Positions 45,542-55,379 of a DNA stretch of 64,000 nt are shown here, piece by piece. The notes beneath the pieces were generated by a model. The model was given only the letters and a program-made list of their open reading frames with translations. It had not been told where the DNA came from and ran no database searches. Position 1 is the stretch's first letter; the number at the start of each line of letters is the position of its first letter. This stretch comes from Peribacillus faecalis (GTDB lineage Bacteria > Bacillota > Bacilli > Bacillales > DSM-1321). The stretch covers positions 1 through 64,000 of the forward strand of contig NZ_JACXSI010000019.1 in assembly GCF_014712675.1 (NCBI RefSeq), given 5' to 3'. The position numbers and the translations under genes are program-made.

Positions 45542-46636
45542 TTATGCTTTTGGCACTTGTTGCGTAATGCAGTGGATATTGCCGCCTCCAAGTAAAATCT
45601 CTCTGGCAGGAACACCGACAACTACTCGGTCAGGATATAATTCCTGAAGTTTTTGACGGGCTTCTTCGTCTTTTTCGTCTCCAAATAACGGGAAGATAAC
45701 GCCGCCATTTGCTGTGTAGTAATTGATATAGCTTGCCGCTAAGCGATCGCCTTCCATACGCGGAAGTGTTCCTTCAACAGCATCAACGCCTTCACTTTCT
45801 TCTTTTGTAATTAACACCGGAGAAGGGACGTGAATTTTATGTATTGTTAATTTGCGTCCTTTCGCATCAGTTGCTTCACTTAAAATATCATAGCATTCTT
45901 TTGAGATTTCGTATTGCGGGTCATTGACGTCATCTGTCCAAGCAAGCGCCACAACACCGGGCTCAACATAGTTTAAAATGTTGTCGACATGGCCATTCGT
46001 TTCATCTAAGTAGATTCCTCGTTTCAGCCAGATGATTTTTTCAACGTTCAAATATTCTTTTAACACTTCTTCAATTTGCTCTTTAGAAAGCTGTGGATTG
46101 CGTCCTTCAGAAAGCAGACATTCTTCTGTAGTGATCAACGTTCCTTCACCATCAACGTGAATTGAACCGCCTTCAAGAACAAATTCAGGAAGCTCGTAAC
46201 GGTCTTTCATTTCAATTTCGCAAATCTTTTGCGCTACTTGCTCATCTTTATCCCAAGGGAAATATAGACCGTCGACCAGGCCGCCCCATGAGTTGAATGA
46301 CCAGTCAACACCGCGCATATCACCTTCATCATTCACGACAAATGTCGGACCGCTGTCACGTACCCAAGAATCGTCATTCTCGATTTCAACGACACGGATG
46401 TTATCAGGCAACATATGACGAGCATTCATATATTGATTATGAGATACGCCGACAGTAACTGGCTCGAATTGCGATATCGCTGTCGCTACATCTACGAATA
46501 CTTTTTGTGCCGGTTTAGCACCCAAGCGCCAATTGTCCGGTCTTTCCGGCCATAAAATATAGCAGCCTTGATGTTCTTCAAATTCGCCGGGCATTCTGAA
46601 TCCATCTTTTTTTGCTGTACTATCTATTACTCTCAT
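45542..46636 (-). CDS. aguA: Agmatine deiminase, copy 2
   Basis: Same reaction as copy 1. The 364-residue protein has nucleophile C356 ([10 protein letters not shown]), the intact [11 protein letters not shown] motif and DETNGHVDN. Its ATG overlaps the permease stop (ATGA), so transport and first enzymatic step are coupled. It is clearly paralogous to copy 1 over its whole length. Confidence 0.95.
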   Translation of the reverse strand: MRVIDSTAKKDGFRMPGEFEEHQGCYILWPERPDNWRLGAKPAQKVFVDVATAISQFEPVTVGVSHNQYMNARHMLPDNIRVVEIENDDSWVRDSGPTFVVNDEGDMRGVDWSFNSWGGLVDGLYFPWDKDEQVAQKICEIEMKDRYELPEFVLEGGSIHVDGEGTLITTEECLLSEGRNPQLSKEQIEEVLKEYLNVEKIIWLKRGIYLDETNGHVDNILNYVEPGVVALAWTDDVNDPQYEISKECYDILSEATDAKGRKLTIHKIHVPSPVLITKEESEGVDAVEGTLPRMEGDRLAASYINYYTANGGVIFPLFGDEKDEEARQKLQELYPDRVVVGVPAREILLGGGNIHCITQQVPKA

Positions 46637-48036
46637 CGTTTGATCTCTCCTTGTCGTTTTTCTTGTATTTCTTCTGATATCACTTCTTGTTTAGCAGCTT
46701 TTGTTATGCAAATTTCACCGACGATAAAGGCTAAAACACTGCCTATTAAAATCGGAATCTTTTCACTTAGTTCTGCAGCTGAACCGTTTAAAGGAACCGC
46801 TGAGAAAATTAGTGTAATCACTAGTAAAACAACCGGAATATACGTCATCAATTTCAACATAAGCGGACTTCCCGGAACTTTGAACGGTCTTTCGCGGTCC
46901 GGATCAATACGGCGCAATTTAAGAAATGCCGGGAACATTAAAATGTAAGAAGCAAGCAAGGCCACAACATTCAATGCAAAGAACGCCCAGAATATATTTT
47001 CGTTCGGAATCATCGGACCGACTACAACTAAGGCTGTTGCAACAAAACCGTTAATTATACTTGCTCCAACCGGCATATCATTTTTCGGATTGACTCTTGC
47101 AAATGCTTGCGGCAGGTCATAATTGCGCGCTGCATATTTCGCTACGTCATTAACGCCAAGCGCCCATGAAATCAGATTGGCCGCTAATGTATACATGAAC
47201 ATTAACCCGACTGCAATAACAAACGGATTGATGCCTCCAAGCATAATAATGAAGCTGTCGACCAGGCCGCCTGATGTAGAAAGCTCGCTTGATGGAATAG
47301 CCGCTCCCATGCCGAATGCCGCTAATAAATAGAAGAAAGCAATTAGCAGACCGCCATAAATGATCGCTTGCGGAATTTGTTTTTTCGGATTTTCCATATC
47401 TCCCGCTAAGCTAGTTACAACTTCAAAGCCTAAAAAGTTAAATAGAATAATAGAAATAAACGATAAGCTGGATATGTCGAAGCTCGGTAATAACGCTGCC
47501 CCTGAAAAATCATTCGCCAGCCCTTTTGTCGCTGCAAAATAAATACCGAGGCCGCCAAGGCAAAGCATAATGCCGACCTTACAGAATGCGGCAATATTCA
47601 AGATCCACTTGCTGTCACTTACCGGATAGCAGCTGACAAGGACAACTGACCAAACAAACAGCAGCTGAATGCCGATTGATATAGGAAGACTTAAAGAAAG
47701 CGAAAAGATTTGCTCGAAAACCTCCACAAATAGAACAGCCAAACTAGCCATCCAAATAGGATAGTTAATCCAATATAACCAGGAAACACGCGCTCCCCAA
47801 CGACGTCCATAGGCCCGTTTAACCCAATCGTAAATACCGCCCTCGTCGTTATAGGTCGTACCTAATTCAGCAGAAATTAAGCCGTACGGCAGGAAGAACA
47901 GTCCTAACATTAAAAACCACCAAAAGAATTGTGAAGAACCAATTGCCGCTGCAGGCGCTGCCGATTCCACAACGAGAATAACGCAAACAGCCATCAGAAC
48001 GGCATCAAATAGTCTAAAATTTTTCTTCTTCTTCAT
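46633..48036 (-). CDS. APC-family amino acid/polyamine permease (likely agmatine-putrescine exchanger)
   Basis: A 467-residue integral membrane protein with about 12 hydrophobic segments and the APC-superfamily N-terminal pattern [17 protein letters not shown]. The operon context (overlap with aguA, ptcA upstream) points to agmatine uptake in exchange for putrescine, as for AguD of lactic acid bacteria; substrate is inferred. ATG 48036 follows AAAGGAG by 8 nt; an in-frame GTG at 48045 overlaps the site. Confidence 0.85.
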   Translation of the reverse strand: MKKKKNFRLFDAVLMAVCVILVVESAAPAAAIGSSQFFWWFLMLGLFFLPYGLISAELGTTYNDEGGIYDWVKRAYGRRWGARVSWLYWINYPIWMASLAVLFVEVFEQIFSLSLSLPISIGIQLLFVWSVVLVSCYPVSDSKWILNIAAFCKVGIMLCLGGLGIYFAATKGLANDFSGAALLPSFDISSLSFISIILFNFLGFEVVTSLAGDMENPKKQIPQAIIYGGLLIAFFYLLAAFGMGAAIPSSELSTSGGLVDSFIIMLGGINPFVIAVGLMFMYTLAANLISWALGVNDVAKYAARNYDLPQAFARVNPKNDMPVGASIINGFVATALVVVGPMIPNENIFWAFFALNVVALLASYILMFPAFLKLRRIDPDRERPFKVPGSPLMLKLMTYIPVVLLVITLIFSAVPLNGSAAELSEKIPILIGSVLAFIVGEICITKAAKQEVISEEIQEKRQGEIKR

Positions 48037-48055
48037 CGTGCCCACTCCTTTATAG

Positions 48056-48265
48056 AAAAACCGTCACCGTTCCTTTTTCATTTTTTGAATTCGTAACAAG
48101 AATTTACATTAATGAAAAAGGAGACATGCTAACCATCACAATAAGAAACAGCAGCTAAGAATCGCTGTGACCCTCATCCGGAGAGCCTCCGCACAAGAAA
48201 CCCGCTTTTGATTTCTTGGGAGGGGTGGCTTAGGCCATAAGCATGGCAAGTGTAAGGTTAGACAA
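48056..48265 (+). repeat. Interspersed structured repeat, copy D (short form)
   Basis: ACCGTCACCGTTCCTTTTTC, the complementary AATGAAAAAGGAGACATGC, CGCTGTGACCCTC/GAGAG, CAAGAAACC/ATTTCTTGG, GCATGGCAAGTGTAAGGTTAGACA. The GCGGAAGCGGCCC and GCCGAT blocks are missing. It separates ptcA from the permease gene; another 5' motif (AACGTCATCGGTCTTTC) follows at 48272. Confidence 0.75.
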
Positions 48266-48324
48266 TAGAAAAAACGTCATCGGTCTTTCTTTGTTTAATG
48301 CACAATCAGTTACTTTGCAGGGAA

Positions 48325-48356
48325 AGGAGAGTCAGTTTCCCTCCTCTCCTTCATTA
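48325..48356 (-). terminator. Possible terminator of ptcA
   Basis: GGAGAG pairs with CTCTCC across a 12-nt loop, followed by TTTCC on the minus strand. Modest. Confidence 0.4.
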
Positions 48357-48368
48357 TTTATGTAAGTT

Positions 48369-49355
48369 TTAGCTGTACACTAGCTCGTGTTCCGGTTCTT
48401 TTACGAATTCTGCTTGTAAAGTTGGATTTAAGAAGTATACAAGCAATGCTCGCATCGCAGTCAGACGGTTTTCCGCTTCATCAAGAACGATTGAATAGTC
48501 TGCATCAAGCACTTCGTCTGTAACTTCTTCGCCGCGAGTTGCAGGTAGACAGTGCATGAATTTCACGTGTGGAGCTGCTTTGCGAATCATTTCTGAATTA
48601 ACTTGATATTTCGGATAGAAAATACCCATGCGCTCTTCTTCTGAAAGTTCTGCTTCATATAGGCCATACCAAACATCTGTGTAAATGAAGTCTGCTCCAG
48701 CTAAGCAACTAGGATCATCTGTCACTAAATAGCTACCTCCGGATATGCGGCAATTTTCTTCTGCAATTTTCAGATGTTCTTCTCGTAATTGGAAGCCTTT
48801 TGGTCCATAGTGAACGAAATCCATACCAAGTTTTGTTGCCATGAACATAGTAGATGCACACACTTGAGTAGCATCGCCGACGAAGACGATTTTGCAGTCC
48901 TCAATGGATTTGCCTTCTGGAAGATGTTCAAACATTGTAATTGCATCGCCTAATTCTTGTGTAGGGTGATTGTAGTCAGACATACCGTTGATAACCGGGA
49001 TTGTTGCTGTTTCTGCTAGTTCGACAATTGTATTATGGCGTTCAACGCGTGCCATTAAGATGTCAACTAATCTGGAAAGAACGCGGGCAGTATCTCCTAG
49101 AGTTTCATGTCCTCCCAGTTGAATTTGACCTGGTGCTAAGTATTGCGCATGTCCGCCTAGTTGTGTCATCGCAGTTTCGAAGGAAACACGTGTGCGAGTA
49201 GATGATTGCTCGAAGATCATACCTAACGTTTTATTTTTTAATAGCTGAGGGTAGTAGCCATTTTTAATTGATTTTTTTAATTCCAATCCAAGATTGATCA
49301 AGTAAAGAATCTCTTCTTTTGTAAAATCTTTAGTATCGATAAAGTCTTTTGTCAT
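48369..49355 (-). CDS. ptcA: Putrescine carbamoyltransferase
   Basis: Phosphorolyses N-carbamoylputrescine to putrescine and carbamoyl phosphate. The 328-residue protein has the carbamoyl-phosphate loop SSTRTR (51-56), NHPTQELGD and HCLPATRG, common to transcarbamylases. The insertion [14 protein letters not shown] and the agmatine context favour putrescine over ornithine as acceptor. ATG 49355 has GAGGTGG 8 nt upstream; ATG 49367 does not. No carbamate kinase follows, so ATP formation must rely on a gene elsewhere. Confidence 0.9.
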   Translation of the reverse strand: MTKDFIDTKDFTKEEILYLINLGLELKKSIKNGYYPQLLKNKTLGMIFEQSSTRTRVSFETAMTQLGGHAQYLAPGQIQLGGHETLGDTARVLSRLVDILMARVERHNTIVELAETATIPVINGMSDYNHPTQELGDAITMFEHLPEGKSIEDCKIVFVGDATQVCASTMFMATKLGMDFVHYGPKGFQLREEHLKIAEENCRISGGSYLVTDDPSCLAGADFIYTDVWYGLYEAELSEEERMGIFYPKYQVNSEMIRKAAPHVKFMHCLPATRGEEVTDEVLDADYSIVLDEAENRLTAMRALLVYFLNPTLQAEFVKEPEHELVYS

Positions 49356-49537
49356 GTTAAATTCCACCTCGTTGTATTATTGTGAATATTTGAGCATCTC
49401 TGCTATAGTTAAAGTATAGAACAGCAGCATTTGAGATGGAATAGCTTAACTCTCTTTAAAAACACGAAAATTCAAGCTGTAACATGGTACATTTTGCGTA
49501 ACAAACTGCCATTTTTGCAGATTGCTCTTGACTAACA

Positions 49538-49551
49538 GAAAGCGCTTTCAC
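49538..49551 (-). promoter_or_regulatory. Catabolite-responsive element (CcpA box)
   Basis: TGAAAGCGCTTTCT on the minus strand fits the cre consensus WTGNAANCGNWNNCA closely. It lies 183 nt upstream of ptcA and just upstream of the plus-strand promoter at 49557-49584, so it may control either or both. Confidence 0.7.
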
Positions 49552-49556
49552 TTTGT

Positions 49557-49584
49557 TGGTTTCATTGTACCGGACGATATAATT
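49557..49584 (+). promoter_or_regulatory. Sigma-A-type promoter of the pRiA4b-type gene
   Basis: TTGGTT, 16 nt, TATAAT on the plus strand, about 75 nt before the start codon at 49659. Confidence 0.55.
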
Positions 49585-49658
49585 GCAAAGCCCGGACTGA
49601 GCATCTCGCATGTTTGGCACAATGAAGGGTAATAAGAAGATTATAAGGGGTGAATCCG

Positions 49659-51188
49659 ATGATTTATCAGTTAAGAGTGAGCTTAAAACATTTGCCTGCT
49701 CCTGTCTGGAGGCGGATCGAGATTGATAGCTCTGTGACATTCACTGATCTGCATTACATACTGCAAGCGGCCTTTGAATGGGAAGATTGCCATTTGCACA
49801 CATTTTTCATCCGTCAATCAAATGGAAAAACAATAAAGAATAGAGTTGAAATCGGACCGGACATAGATGATTTACTAGCAGGACCAACAAGTCACTACAC
49901 TAAACTCAACGAAAGTACGGAAATCGTGTCGCATTGGCTGACGAAAAAGAATGACCACTGTCTATACATATATGACTTCGGCGATGATTGGCAGCATGAG
50001 ATTGTGCTAGAGAAGATTATTGAGCGTAAGGAAGATGCATTATACCCGAGATGCACAATGGCAGTCGGGGCAAGCCCGGAAGAAGATAGTTTCGGCATGC
50101 TAGAGAGCATAGAATCTATTGATTCCGATCGAGTTTGCGCCGAGATTAATCAAGTTTATCGGAATTTGTTTGAGGAAAACGGGACGCATTCAGAGGAGGC
50201 CAGCCATTCAGAATGGCTTAAGCTCTTTGAACTGGTAGATGAATTAAAGAAATTGAAGCCATGGCAATGGATGGATAATAAGCATGTTTTCGCCCTTAAC
50301 AATCCGATTGACGGAGATTATGTGTATTGTAGCGTGCTCGGCTCTGCTGAACAGGAATACGGGCTCGTAACGTATATCGGACAGCAAGGGCTTAAAGCAC
50401 TCGACAAATTCTATACGATGCCGTCCATCCACGATATGATTTTTGAACAGCACACCCTATTCATTTCTTTTTCCAACCGGGATGAGCTTGAAAAAAAAGA
50501 TTATCAATTGATTAAATCATTGGGATTAAAATATCGCGGCAAAAAACAATGGCCACTGTTCCGCAGCTATGTGCCCGGGCTGTATCCATGGTGGCTCAAT
50601 AAAAAAGAGGTAGAATTGCTGACGGAAATTCTTCCGCAAGTCATTAACATTTGCCTGCAAATGAAAGAGCATCGATCGCTTATCCCGGCTTATAACGGGA
50701 AAGAAGTGGTCCGCTTCGATACCGAGCTACAAAAGTATATATTCGTGGTCCATCCACAAGAAGCGGCACCAGTTCCGGTACCGGAGATTCAGGTTAATGA
50801 ATTATTTTTACAAAGAATGCGCAAACAAATGAACCGAATGTACGCGCCGATTGAATTTGATTATTTTTACTTGAACGATCCTATTCAGGAGTATCCCGGC
50901 CAGCGCCCGTTCTTCCCGCTCATGATGCTGGCGGTCGAATGCGAGCAGGAACTGATTATTTATCAAGATATTGTCCGAATGAGCGAGCTTCACACCGTAG
51001 CCGATTGCCTACTGGATTTAATTAACAAATTACAACTATTGCCTTCAGAAATTTATGTGCAGCGACACAACCTATATACACTGCTAGAGCCCCTGGCAAA
51101 CAAGCTGGACATCAAGCTGAAGAAAGTGCCGAATTTACCTGTTATGACAGAAGTGAAGGAAGAATTGTTTTCAGAGTTGCCGTTTTAA
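49659..51188 (+). CDS. Plasmid pRiA4b ORF-3-like protein
   Basis: Function unknown. The 509-residue protein starts with the pRiA4b ORF-3 domain (about 1-180): MIYQLRVSLKHLPAPVWRRI, LHYILQAAFEWEDCHLHTF, YIYDFGDDWQHEIVLEK. The remaining ~330 residues form a soluble region rich in aromatic residues (DUF6930/DUF7309-type by general look, not certain). ATG 49659 follows AGGGGTG by 6 nt; the GTG at 49650 lies in the ribosome site. Confidence 0.8.
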   Translation: MIYQLRVSLKHLPAPVWRRIEIDSSVTFTDLHYILQAAFEWEDCHLHTFFIRQSNGKTIKNRVEIGPDIDDLLAGPTSHYTKLNESTEIVSHWLTKKNDHCLYIYDFGDDWQHEIVLEKIIERKEDALYPRCTMAVGASPEEDSFGMLESIESIDSDRVCAEINQVYRNLFEENGTHSEEASHSEWLKLFELVDELKKLKPWQWMDNKHVFALNNPIDGDYVYCSVLGSAEQEYGLVTYIGQQGLKALDKFYTMPSIHDMIFEQHTLFISFSNRDELEKKDYQLIKSLGLKYRGKKQWPLFRSYVPGLYPWWLNKKEVELLTEILPQVINICLQMKEHRSLIPAYNGKEVVRFDTELQKYIFVVHPQEAAPVPVPEIQVNELFLQRMRKQMNRMYAPIEFDYFYLNDPIQEYPGQRPFFPLMMLAVECEQELIIYQDIVRMSELHTVADCLLDLINKLQLLPSEIYVQRHNLYTLLEPLANKLDIKLKKVPNLPVMTEVKEELFSELPF

Positions 51189-51191
51189 ATG

Positions 51192-51227
51192 TAAAAGCCG
51201 ATCTCCACTGCTAGAGATCGGCTTTTA
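51192..51227. terminator. Bidirectional terminator between the pRiA4b-type gene and htpG
   Basis: A perfect 14-bp stem (TAAAAGCCGATCTC with GAGATCGGCTTTTA) with an 8-nt loop and A/T runs on both sides. Confidence 0.92.
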
Positions 51228-51230
51228 TAA

Positions 51231-53102
51231 TTACAACATTACTTTACAAATATCGTTCGTGAATTGAACAGGGTCTTGAATTGGCAGACCTTCGATAAGT
51301 AATGCTTGGTTGTACAGCAAGTGTGTAAACAGCTTCACTTTGTCTTTGTCGCCTTGTTCGTATGCTGATTTGATGGATTGGAATACATCGTGATCAGCAT
51401 TGATTTCAAGTACTTTGTTTGCTTTCACGTTTTGGTTGTTTGGCATCGCGTTCAGGATTTTCTCCATTTCTATGGATACGTCGCCTTCAGCTGTTAAGCA
51501 GACTGGATGTGATTTTAAGCGTTTAGAAGCGCGCACATCGCCCACGGAGCCCTCCAGCACGTCTTTCATATAGCTGAACAGCTCTTTGTCTTCTTCTTTC
51601 TGCTCGTCTTTGTGATCGTCCTCGATGCCAAGGTCACCGCTTGAGACAGATTTGAATTCTTTTTCCTTGTAGTTCATCAACACTTTCACAACAAACTCAT
51701 CAATATCGTCTGTGAAGTACAGGATTTCGTAGCCTTTATCGGCAACAAGTTCCGTTTGCGGCAGCTTCTCGATTCGTTCAACCGACTCGCCCGTCGCGTA
51801 GTAAATGTATTTTTGATCCTCAGGCATTCTTGAAACATATTCATCAAGCGTCACTTGTTTTTTCTCTTTTGAAGAGTAGAACATCAGCAAGTCTTGAAGC
51901 ACATCTTTATCTTGGCCAAAGTTATCGTACGCGCCGAATTTCAATTGTCGGCCGAACGATTTGTAGAACGTATCGTAGTTCTCACGTTCTGTTTTCAACA
52001 TGTGCTCAAGCTCTTTTTTGATTTTGTTCTTAATGTTTTTCGCAATGAATTTCAGCTGCTTGTCTTGCTGTAAAATTTCACGTGAAATATTAAGCGATAG
52101 ATCCTCAGAGTCAACCATACCTTTTACGAAACTGAAGTAGTCTGGAAGCAAATCTGGGCATTTCTCCATGATTAGGACGCCGTTAGAGTATAGCTCCAAA
52201 CCTTTTTCGAATTCCTTTGAATAGTAGTCGAACGGAATGCTTTCCGGAATGTAAAGAATTGCATTGTAGCGAACAGAGCCATCAACTTTAGTGTGAAGAT
52301 GCTTGATCGGTTTATCGAAGCCGTAATGCTTCTCGTGATAAAACTGCTCGTAATCCTCATCTGTCAGTTCACTTTTGTTCTTTCTCCAGATTGGAACCAT
52401 GCTGTTGATTGTTTGCTCTTCTGTATATTGCTCGTACTCGTCTTCGCTTCCTTCTTTCAATCGTCTCGACGTCACATCCATTTTGATTGGGTAGCGAATG
52501 AAGTCCGAGTATTTTTTGATAATTGATTTCAGACGGTATTCTTCTAAATACTCGTCGTAGTTCTCATCCTCTGTGTTTTCTTTAATTTTTAATGTGATGA
52601 TTGTGCCGTTGCCGTCTTTCTCGCACAGCTCAATTGTGTAGCCGTCCGCACCGGCTGAGTGCCATTTGTAGGCTTGCTCGCTGCCGACCGCTTTACTGAT
52701 AACCGTTACTTCATCGGCCACCATGAAAGAAGAATAGAAGCCGACACCAAATTGGCCGATAATGTCATAGCCGTCTTTGATCTCATTGTCCGATTTGAAT
52801 GCTAAGGAGCCGCTTTTCGCAATCGTTCCAAGATGTTCAGCAAGGTCTTCCTTCGTCATCCCGATTCCTGTGTCTTCGATTGTTAAAGTACGCGCCTCTT
52901 TGTCAGCCGTCACTTTAATGAAATAATCGTCTTTATTGAAAGTTAACGTATCATCCGTTAATGCTTTGTAGTAAATTTTGTCGATTGCATCACTGGCATT
53001 GGAAATCAGTTCTCGCAGAAAAATCTCCTTCTGCGAATAAATGGAATGAATCATCATATCCAGCAATCTTTTTGATTCTGCCTGAAACTGCATTTTTTCC
53101 AT
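51231..53102 (-). CDS. htpG: Hsp90 chaperone HtpG
   Basis: ATP-dependent chaperone, dimeric, cytoplasmic. The 623-residue product starts [20 protein letters not shown] and has GHKL ATPase landmarks [23 protein letters not shown] and [13 protein letters not shown], followed by middle and dimerisation domains. ATG 53102 follows AGAGGAG by 6-7 nt. A longer in-frame start at 53141 would begin inside the CIRCE element. Regulation by HrcA is predicted, unlike htpG of B. subtilis. Confidence 0.96.
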   Translation of the reverse strand: MEKMQFQAESKRLLDMMIHSIYSQKEIFLRELISNASDAIDKIYYKALTDDTLTFNKDDYFIKVTADKEARTLTIEDTGIGMTKEDLAEHLGTIAKSGSLAFKSDNEIKDGYDIIGQFGVGFYSSFMVADEVTVISKAVGSEQAYKWHSAGADGYTIELCEKDGNGTIITLKIKENTEDENYDEYLEEYRLKSIIKKYSDFIRYPIKMDVTSRRLKEGSEDEYEQYTEEQTINSMVPIWRKNKSELTDEDYEQFYHEKHYGFDKPIKHLHTKVDGSVRYNAILYIPESIPFDYYSKEFEKGLELYSNGVLIMEKCPDLLPDYFSFVKGMVDSEDLSLNISREILQQDKQLKFIAKNIKNKIKKELEHMLKTERENYDTFYKSFGRQLKFGAYDNFGQDKDVLQDLLMFYSSKEKKQVTLDEYVSRMPEDQKYIYYATGESVERIEKLPQTELVADKGYEILYFTDDIDEFVVKVLMNYKEKEFKSVSSGDLGIEDDHKDEQKEEDKELFSYMKDVLEGSVGDVRASKRLKSHPVCLTAEGDVSIEMEKILNAMPNNQNVKANKVLEINADHDVFQSIKSAYEQGDKDKVKLFTHLLYNQALLIEGLPIQDPVQFTNDICKVML

Positions 53103-53134
53103 CAATAACTCTCCTCTCAAAGAAAACGGGAATT

Positions 53135-53161
53135 TTAGCACTCTCCTGTAACGAGTGCTAA
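53135..53161. promoter_or_regulatory. CIRCE element (HrcA operator) of htpG
   Basis: TTAGCACTC, 9 nt, GAGTGCTAA: a perfect match to the consensus inverted repeat, 33 nt upstream of the htpG start. Confidence 0.93.
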
Positions 53162-53165
53162 TTTT

Positions 53166-53195
53166 TAATTACCACAAAAAATAGTATTTTGTCAA
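53166..53195 (-). promoter_or_regulatory. Sigma-A-type promoter of htpG
   Basis: TTGACA (53195-53190), 18 nt, TAATTA (53171-53166) on the minus strand, placing the start of transcription at the CIRCE element. Confidence 0.6.
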
Positions 53196-53212
53196 TATAG
53201 TCGTTCCCTAAA

Positions 53213-53244
53213 AAGGCTTTGCTAGGAATCCTTAGCAAAGCCTT
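53213..53244 (-). terminator. Terminator of the surface-glycan glycosyltransferase operon
   Basis: AAGGCTTTGCTAAGG pairs with CCTAGCAAAGCCTT, followed on the minus strand by TTTAGGG. Confidence 0.82.
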
Positions 53245-53255
53245 CTTCATCATGT

Positions 53256-54371
53256 TTAGTTTTTGTTCAAAACTTTTTCGTAAGCTTTATAAACGCTTTC
53301 TCGAAACTTTTCAACTGTGAATAATTTAGATGCTCTTTGATAAATATTATTACCTACGTTAGATAATTGATTCTTATCTTTCAATTCAATTGCCTTTTCA
53401 ATAGACTTCCCTAGCGCCTCATTGTCCTTCACTGGTACAACCCAGCCATAGTCATTTGACGGAATTAAATCTCGTACCCCTCCAACGTCTGTGGTTATTG
53501 CTGGTATTTTTTCTCTTGCTGCTTCTAAAAGTACAAGCGGGAAACTTTCACTATATGAAGCCAATAAAGCAATATCCGCAACATTGTATAATGAAGGTAC
53601 ATCGGTTCTGAAACCTAGAAATTTTATGCAATCATTTAATCCATTAGTGGCAACTTGATTTTTTATTTCATTTTCTATCTGACCATCACCAACTAATAGG
53701 AGTTTTATATGTTTATTTTTCATGGTCAGTGTTTTCATTACTTGAAGTACTTCTTTATGGCCTTTAACTGGATCAAATCTTGCAACCATAATAACCACAA
53801 AATCTTTTGCGTTTAACCCAAGTTCTTCTCGGGCTACTTTATGAACGGACTGAGAATCATTGAAATCAATTCCATTATAGATTACCGTTATTTTATCAGC
53901 ACTAATGTTTCTATCTACTAATATTTCTTTGAATTTTTTTGATATCGCCAAGAAATGGTCTGGCTTCTTTAGAGACCATAGATGAAGGTTAGTAAATACC
54001 TTCCCTGCTAATCCTCTCCCCATGAAATCAAGTTCCGGATTACTATGAAGAGTAGTTACCCATTTACACAGAGGTCTTTTTTTCTTAATATAATAGCCGT
54101 AAAAGTTCGCCCTAGGACCATGTGTATGAATAATATCTATATTGTTTGAATCAATAAAAGAGATAATTTTGTTTACAACCATAAAGTCTGTTCTCGATGA
54201 TTGCTGGAAAAGCTCAACTTGTATGCCCTTTTCCAATGCCTTTTCATACATTAATCCTCTTTCAAACAATCCTAATATTACTTCTGCTTGCTCAAAACCT
54301 TCTAATAACTGAAGAATATGAAACATTCCTCCCCCAGTTTCTGCTCCTGCATTCAGATGTAAAATCCTCAT
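53256..54371 (-). CDS. Glycosyltransferase, GT4-like
   Basis: Probably adds a sugar from a nucleotide donor to a lipid-linked surface glycan; donor and acceptor unknown. The 371-residue product has a GT-B fold with MRILHLNAGAETGGG, DIIHTHGPRANFYGY, VIYNGIDF, MVARFDPVKGHKEVLQ and the donor site ESFPLVLLEAAREKIPAI. ATG 54371 is preferred over the one three bases earlier by spacing to AGGAG. It follows the TagA/WecG-like gene by 19 nt. Confidence 0.88.
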   Translation of the reverse strand: MRILHLNAGAETGGGMFHILQLLEGFEQAEVILGLFERGLMYEKALEKGIQVELFQQSSRTDFMVVNKIISFIDSNNIDIIHTHGPRANFYGYYIKKKRPLCKWVTTLHSNPELDFMGRGLAGKVFTNLHLWSLKKPDHFLAISKKFKEILVDRNISADKITVIYNGIDFNDSQSVHKVAREELGLNAKDFVVIMVARFDPVKGHKEVLQVMKTLTMKNKHIKLLLVGDGQIENEIKNQVATNGLNDCIKFLGFRTDVPSLYNVADIALLASYSESFPLVLLEAAREKIPAITTDVGGVRDLIPSNDYGWVVPVKDNEALGKSIEKAIELKDKNQLSNVGNNIYQRASKLFTVEKFRESVYKAYEKVLNKN

Positions 54372-54390
54372 CATTTTCTCCTATCACAGT

Positions 54391-55119
54391 TTATTTCTTA
54401 GGCAGTTTCATTACTTTAATCACAAAGTCCGGCAATGCCAACATTCTTTTCCATCTAGAGGGTTGCTTCAATAACCGATATAACCACTCAACCTTTAATT
54501 TTTGCCAAATAACTGGTGCCCTTTTAACAGTTCCAGCTAACACATCGATACTTCCCCCAACACCCATAAAGATACCTTTGGTAAACTCATCATAATGTTT
54601 CCCAATCCATTCTTCTTGTCTTGGAAAACCTAAAGCAACAAGAATAATATCCGGACGCGTATTTTTAATATCATTTACTATTTCAGGGTCATTCAGTTCA
54701 AAAAAGCCATGATGTCTTCCAGCAATTTTTAAGTTAGGGTATTTTTCAATTATATTTTTCACTGCAAGCTTATTGACTTCTTCTTGTCCGCCCAATACAT
54801 ATATACTCCATTTTTGGAGGTTGGCTTTCTCAAGCAAACTAATCGTTAAATCATAACCGGCAATCCGTTCCTCTAATGGATTCTTTATAATTTTAGAAGC
54901 TAAAATTATGCCAATTCCATCTGGCACAATATAATCCGCTTTATTTATAATATTGTGATATTCCTTATCTTTATAGGCATGCATAACAATTTCAGGGTTA
55001 GCAGTAACTATAAATGTTTTTTGCTCCTCTGCAATCTTTCCTGAAACAATCTCAATCATGCCATTGAAATGTTCATTAATAAAATCTACACCTAATATGT
55101 TTACTGTTGTTTTTTTCAT
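54391..55119 (-). CDS. WecG/TagA/CpsF family glycosyltransferase (GT26)
   Basis: Family members add ManNAc(A) or another sugar to undecaprenyl-PP-GlcNAc, the TagO product. The 242-residue soluble protein has VTANPEIVMHAYKDKEY, DGIGIILASKI, YVLGGQEEV and ALGFPRQEEWI, all hallmarks of GT26. It may therefore act directly after the tagO gene product encoded at 35-36 kb. Whether the product is wall teichoic acid linkage unit or another secondary polymer cannot be told here. Confidence 0.92.
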   Translation of the reverse strand: MKKTTVNILGVDFINEHFNGMIEIVSGKIAEEQKTFIVTANPEIVMHAYKDKEYHNIINKADYIVPDGIGIILASKIIKNPLEERIAGYDLTISLLEKANLQKWSIYVLGGQEEVNKLAVKNIIEKYPNLKIAGRHHGFFELNDPEIVNDIKNTRPDIILVALGFPRQEEWIGKHYDEFTKGIFMGVGGSIDVLAGTVKRAPVIWQKLKVEWLYRLLKQPSRWKRMLALPDFVIKVMKLPKK

Positions 55120-55335
55120 ATAAAAATTCCCTTTATTTCAAAATTAATCATTCATGATATCTTTATAACCTTATTTTACAGTCTTTATTAAAGTTTTCCC
55201 CAGAATCTATAAAATCTCTAAAAAAGAGTATTCATCACTTAATAGACTATCATAACTCAAAAAAGCAATAAATAATATTCGAACAAATACCTGTCCAATA
55301 TAATTATATATTAAATACGATGCTTATCGGACAAA

Positions 55336-55370
55336 AAAATGACTTCAGACAATTTAACTGAAGTCATTTT
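55336..55370 (-). terminator. Terminator of the flippase-glycosyltransferase pair
   Basis: AAAATGACTTCAG pairs with CTGAAGTCATTTT, followed by TTT on the minus strand, 10 nt beyond the stop codon. Confidence 0.85.
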
Positions 55371-55379
55371 ACTTTTCCC

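Noticed and set aside
48369-49355. Ornithine carbamoyltransferase (argF)
   Set aside because: The [14 protein letters not shown] segment and the agmatine gene context fit putrescine carbamoyltransferase better; no arginine biosynthesis genes are adjacent.
49456-49740. 94-codon minus-strand frame
   Set aside because: Overlaps the cre box, promoter and start of the pRiA4b-type gene; no ribosome site.
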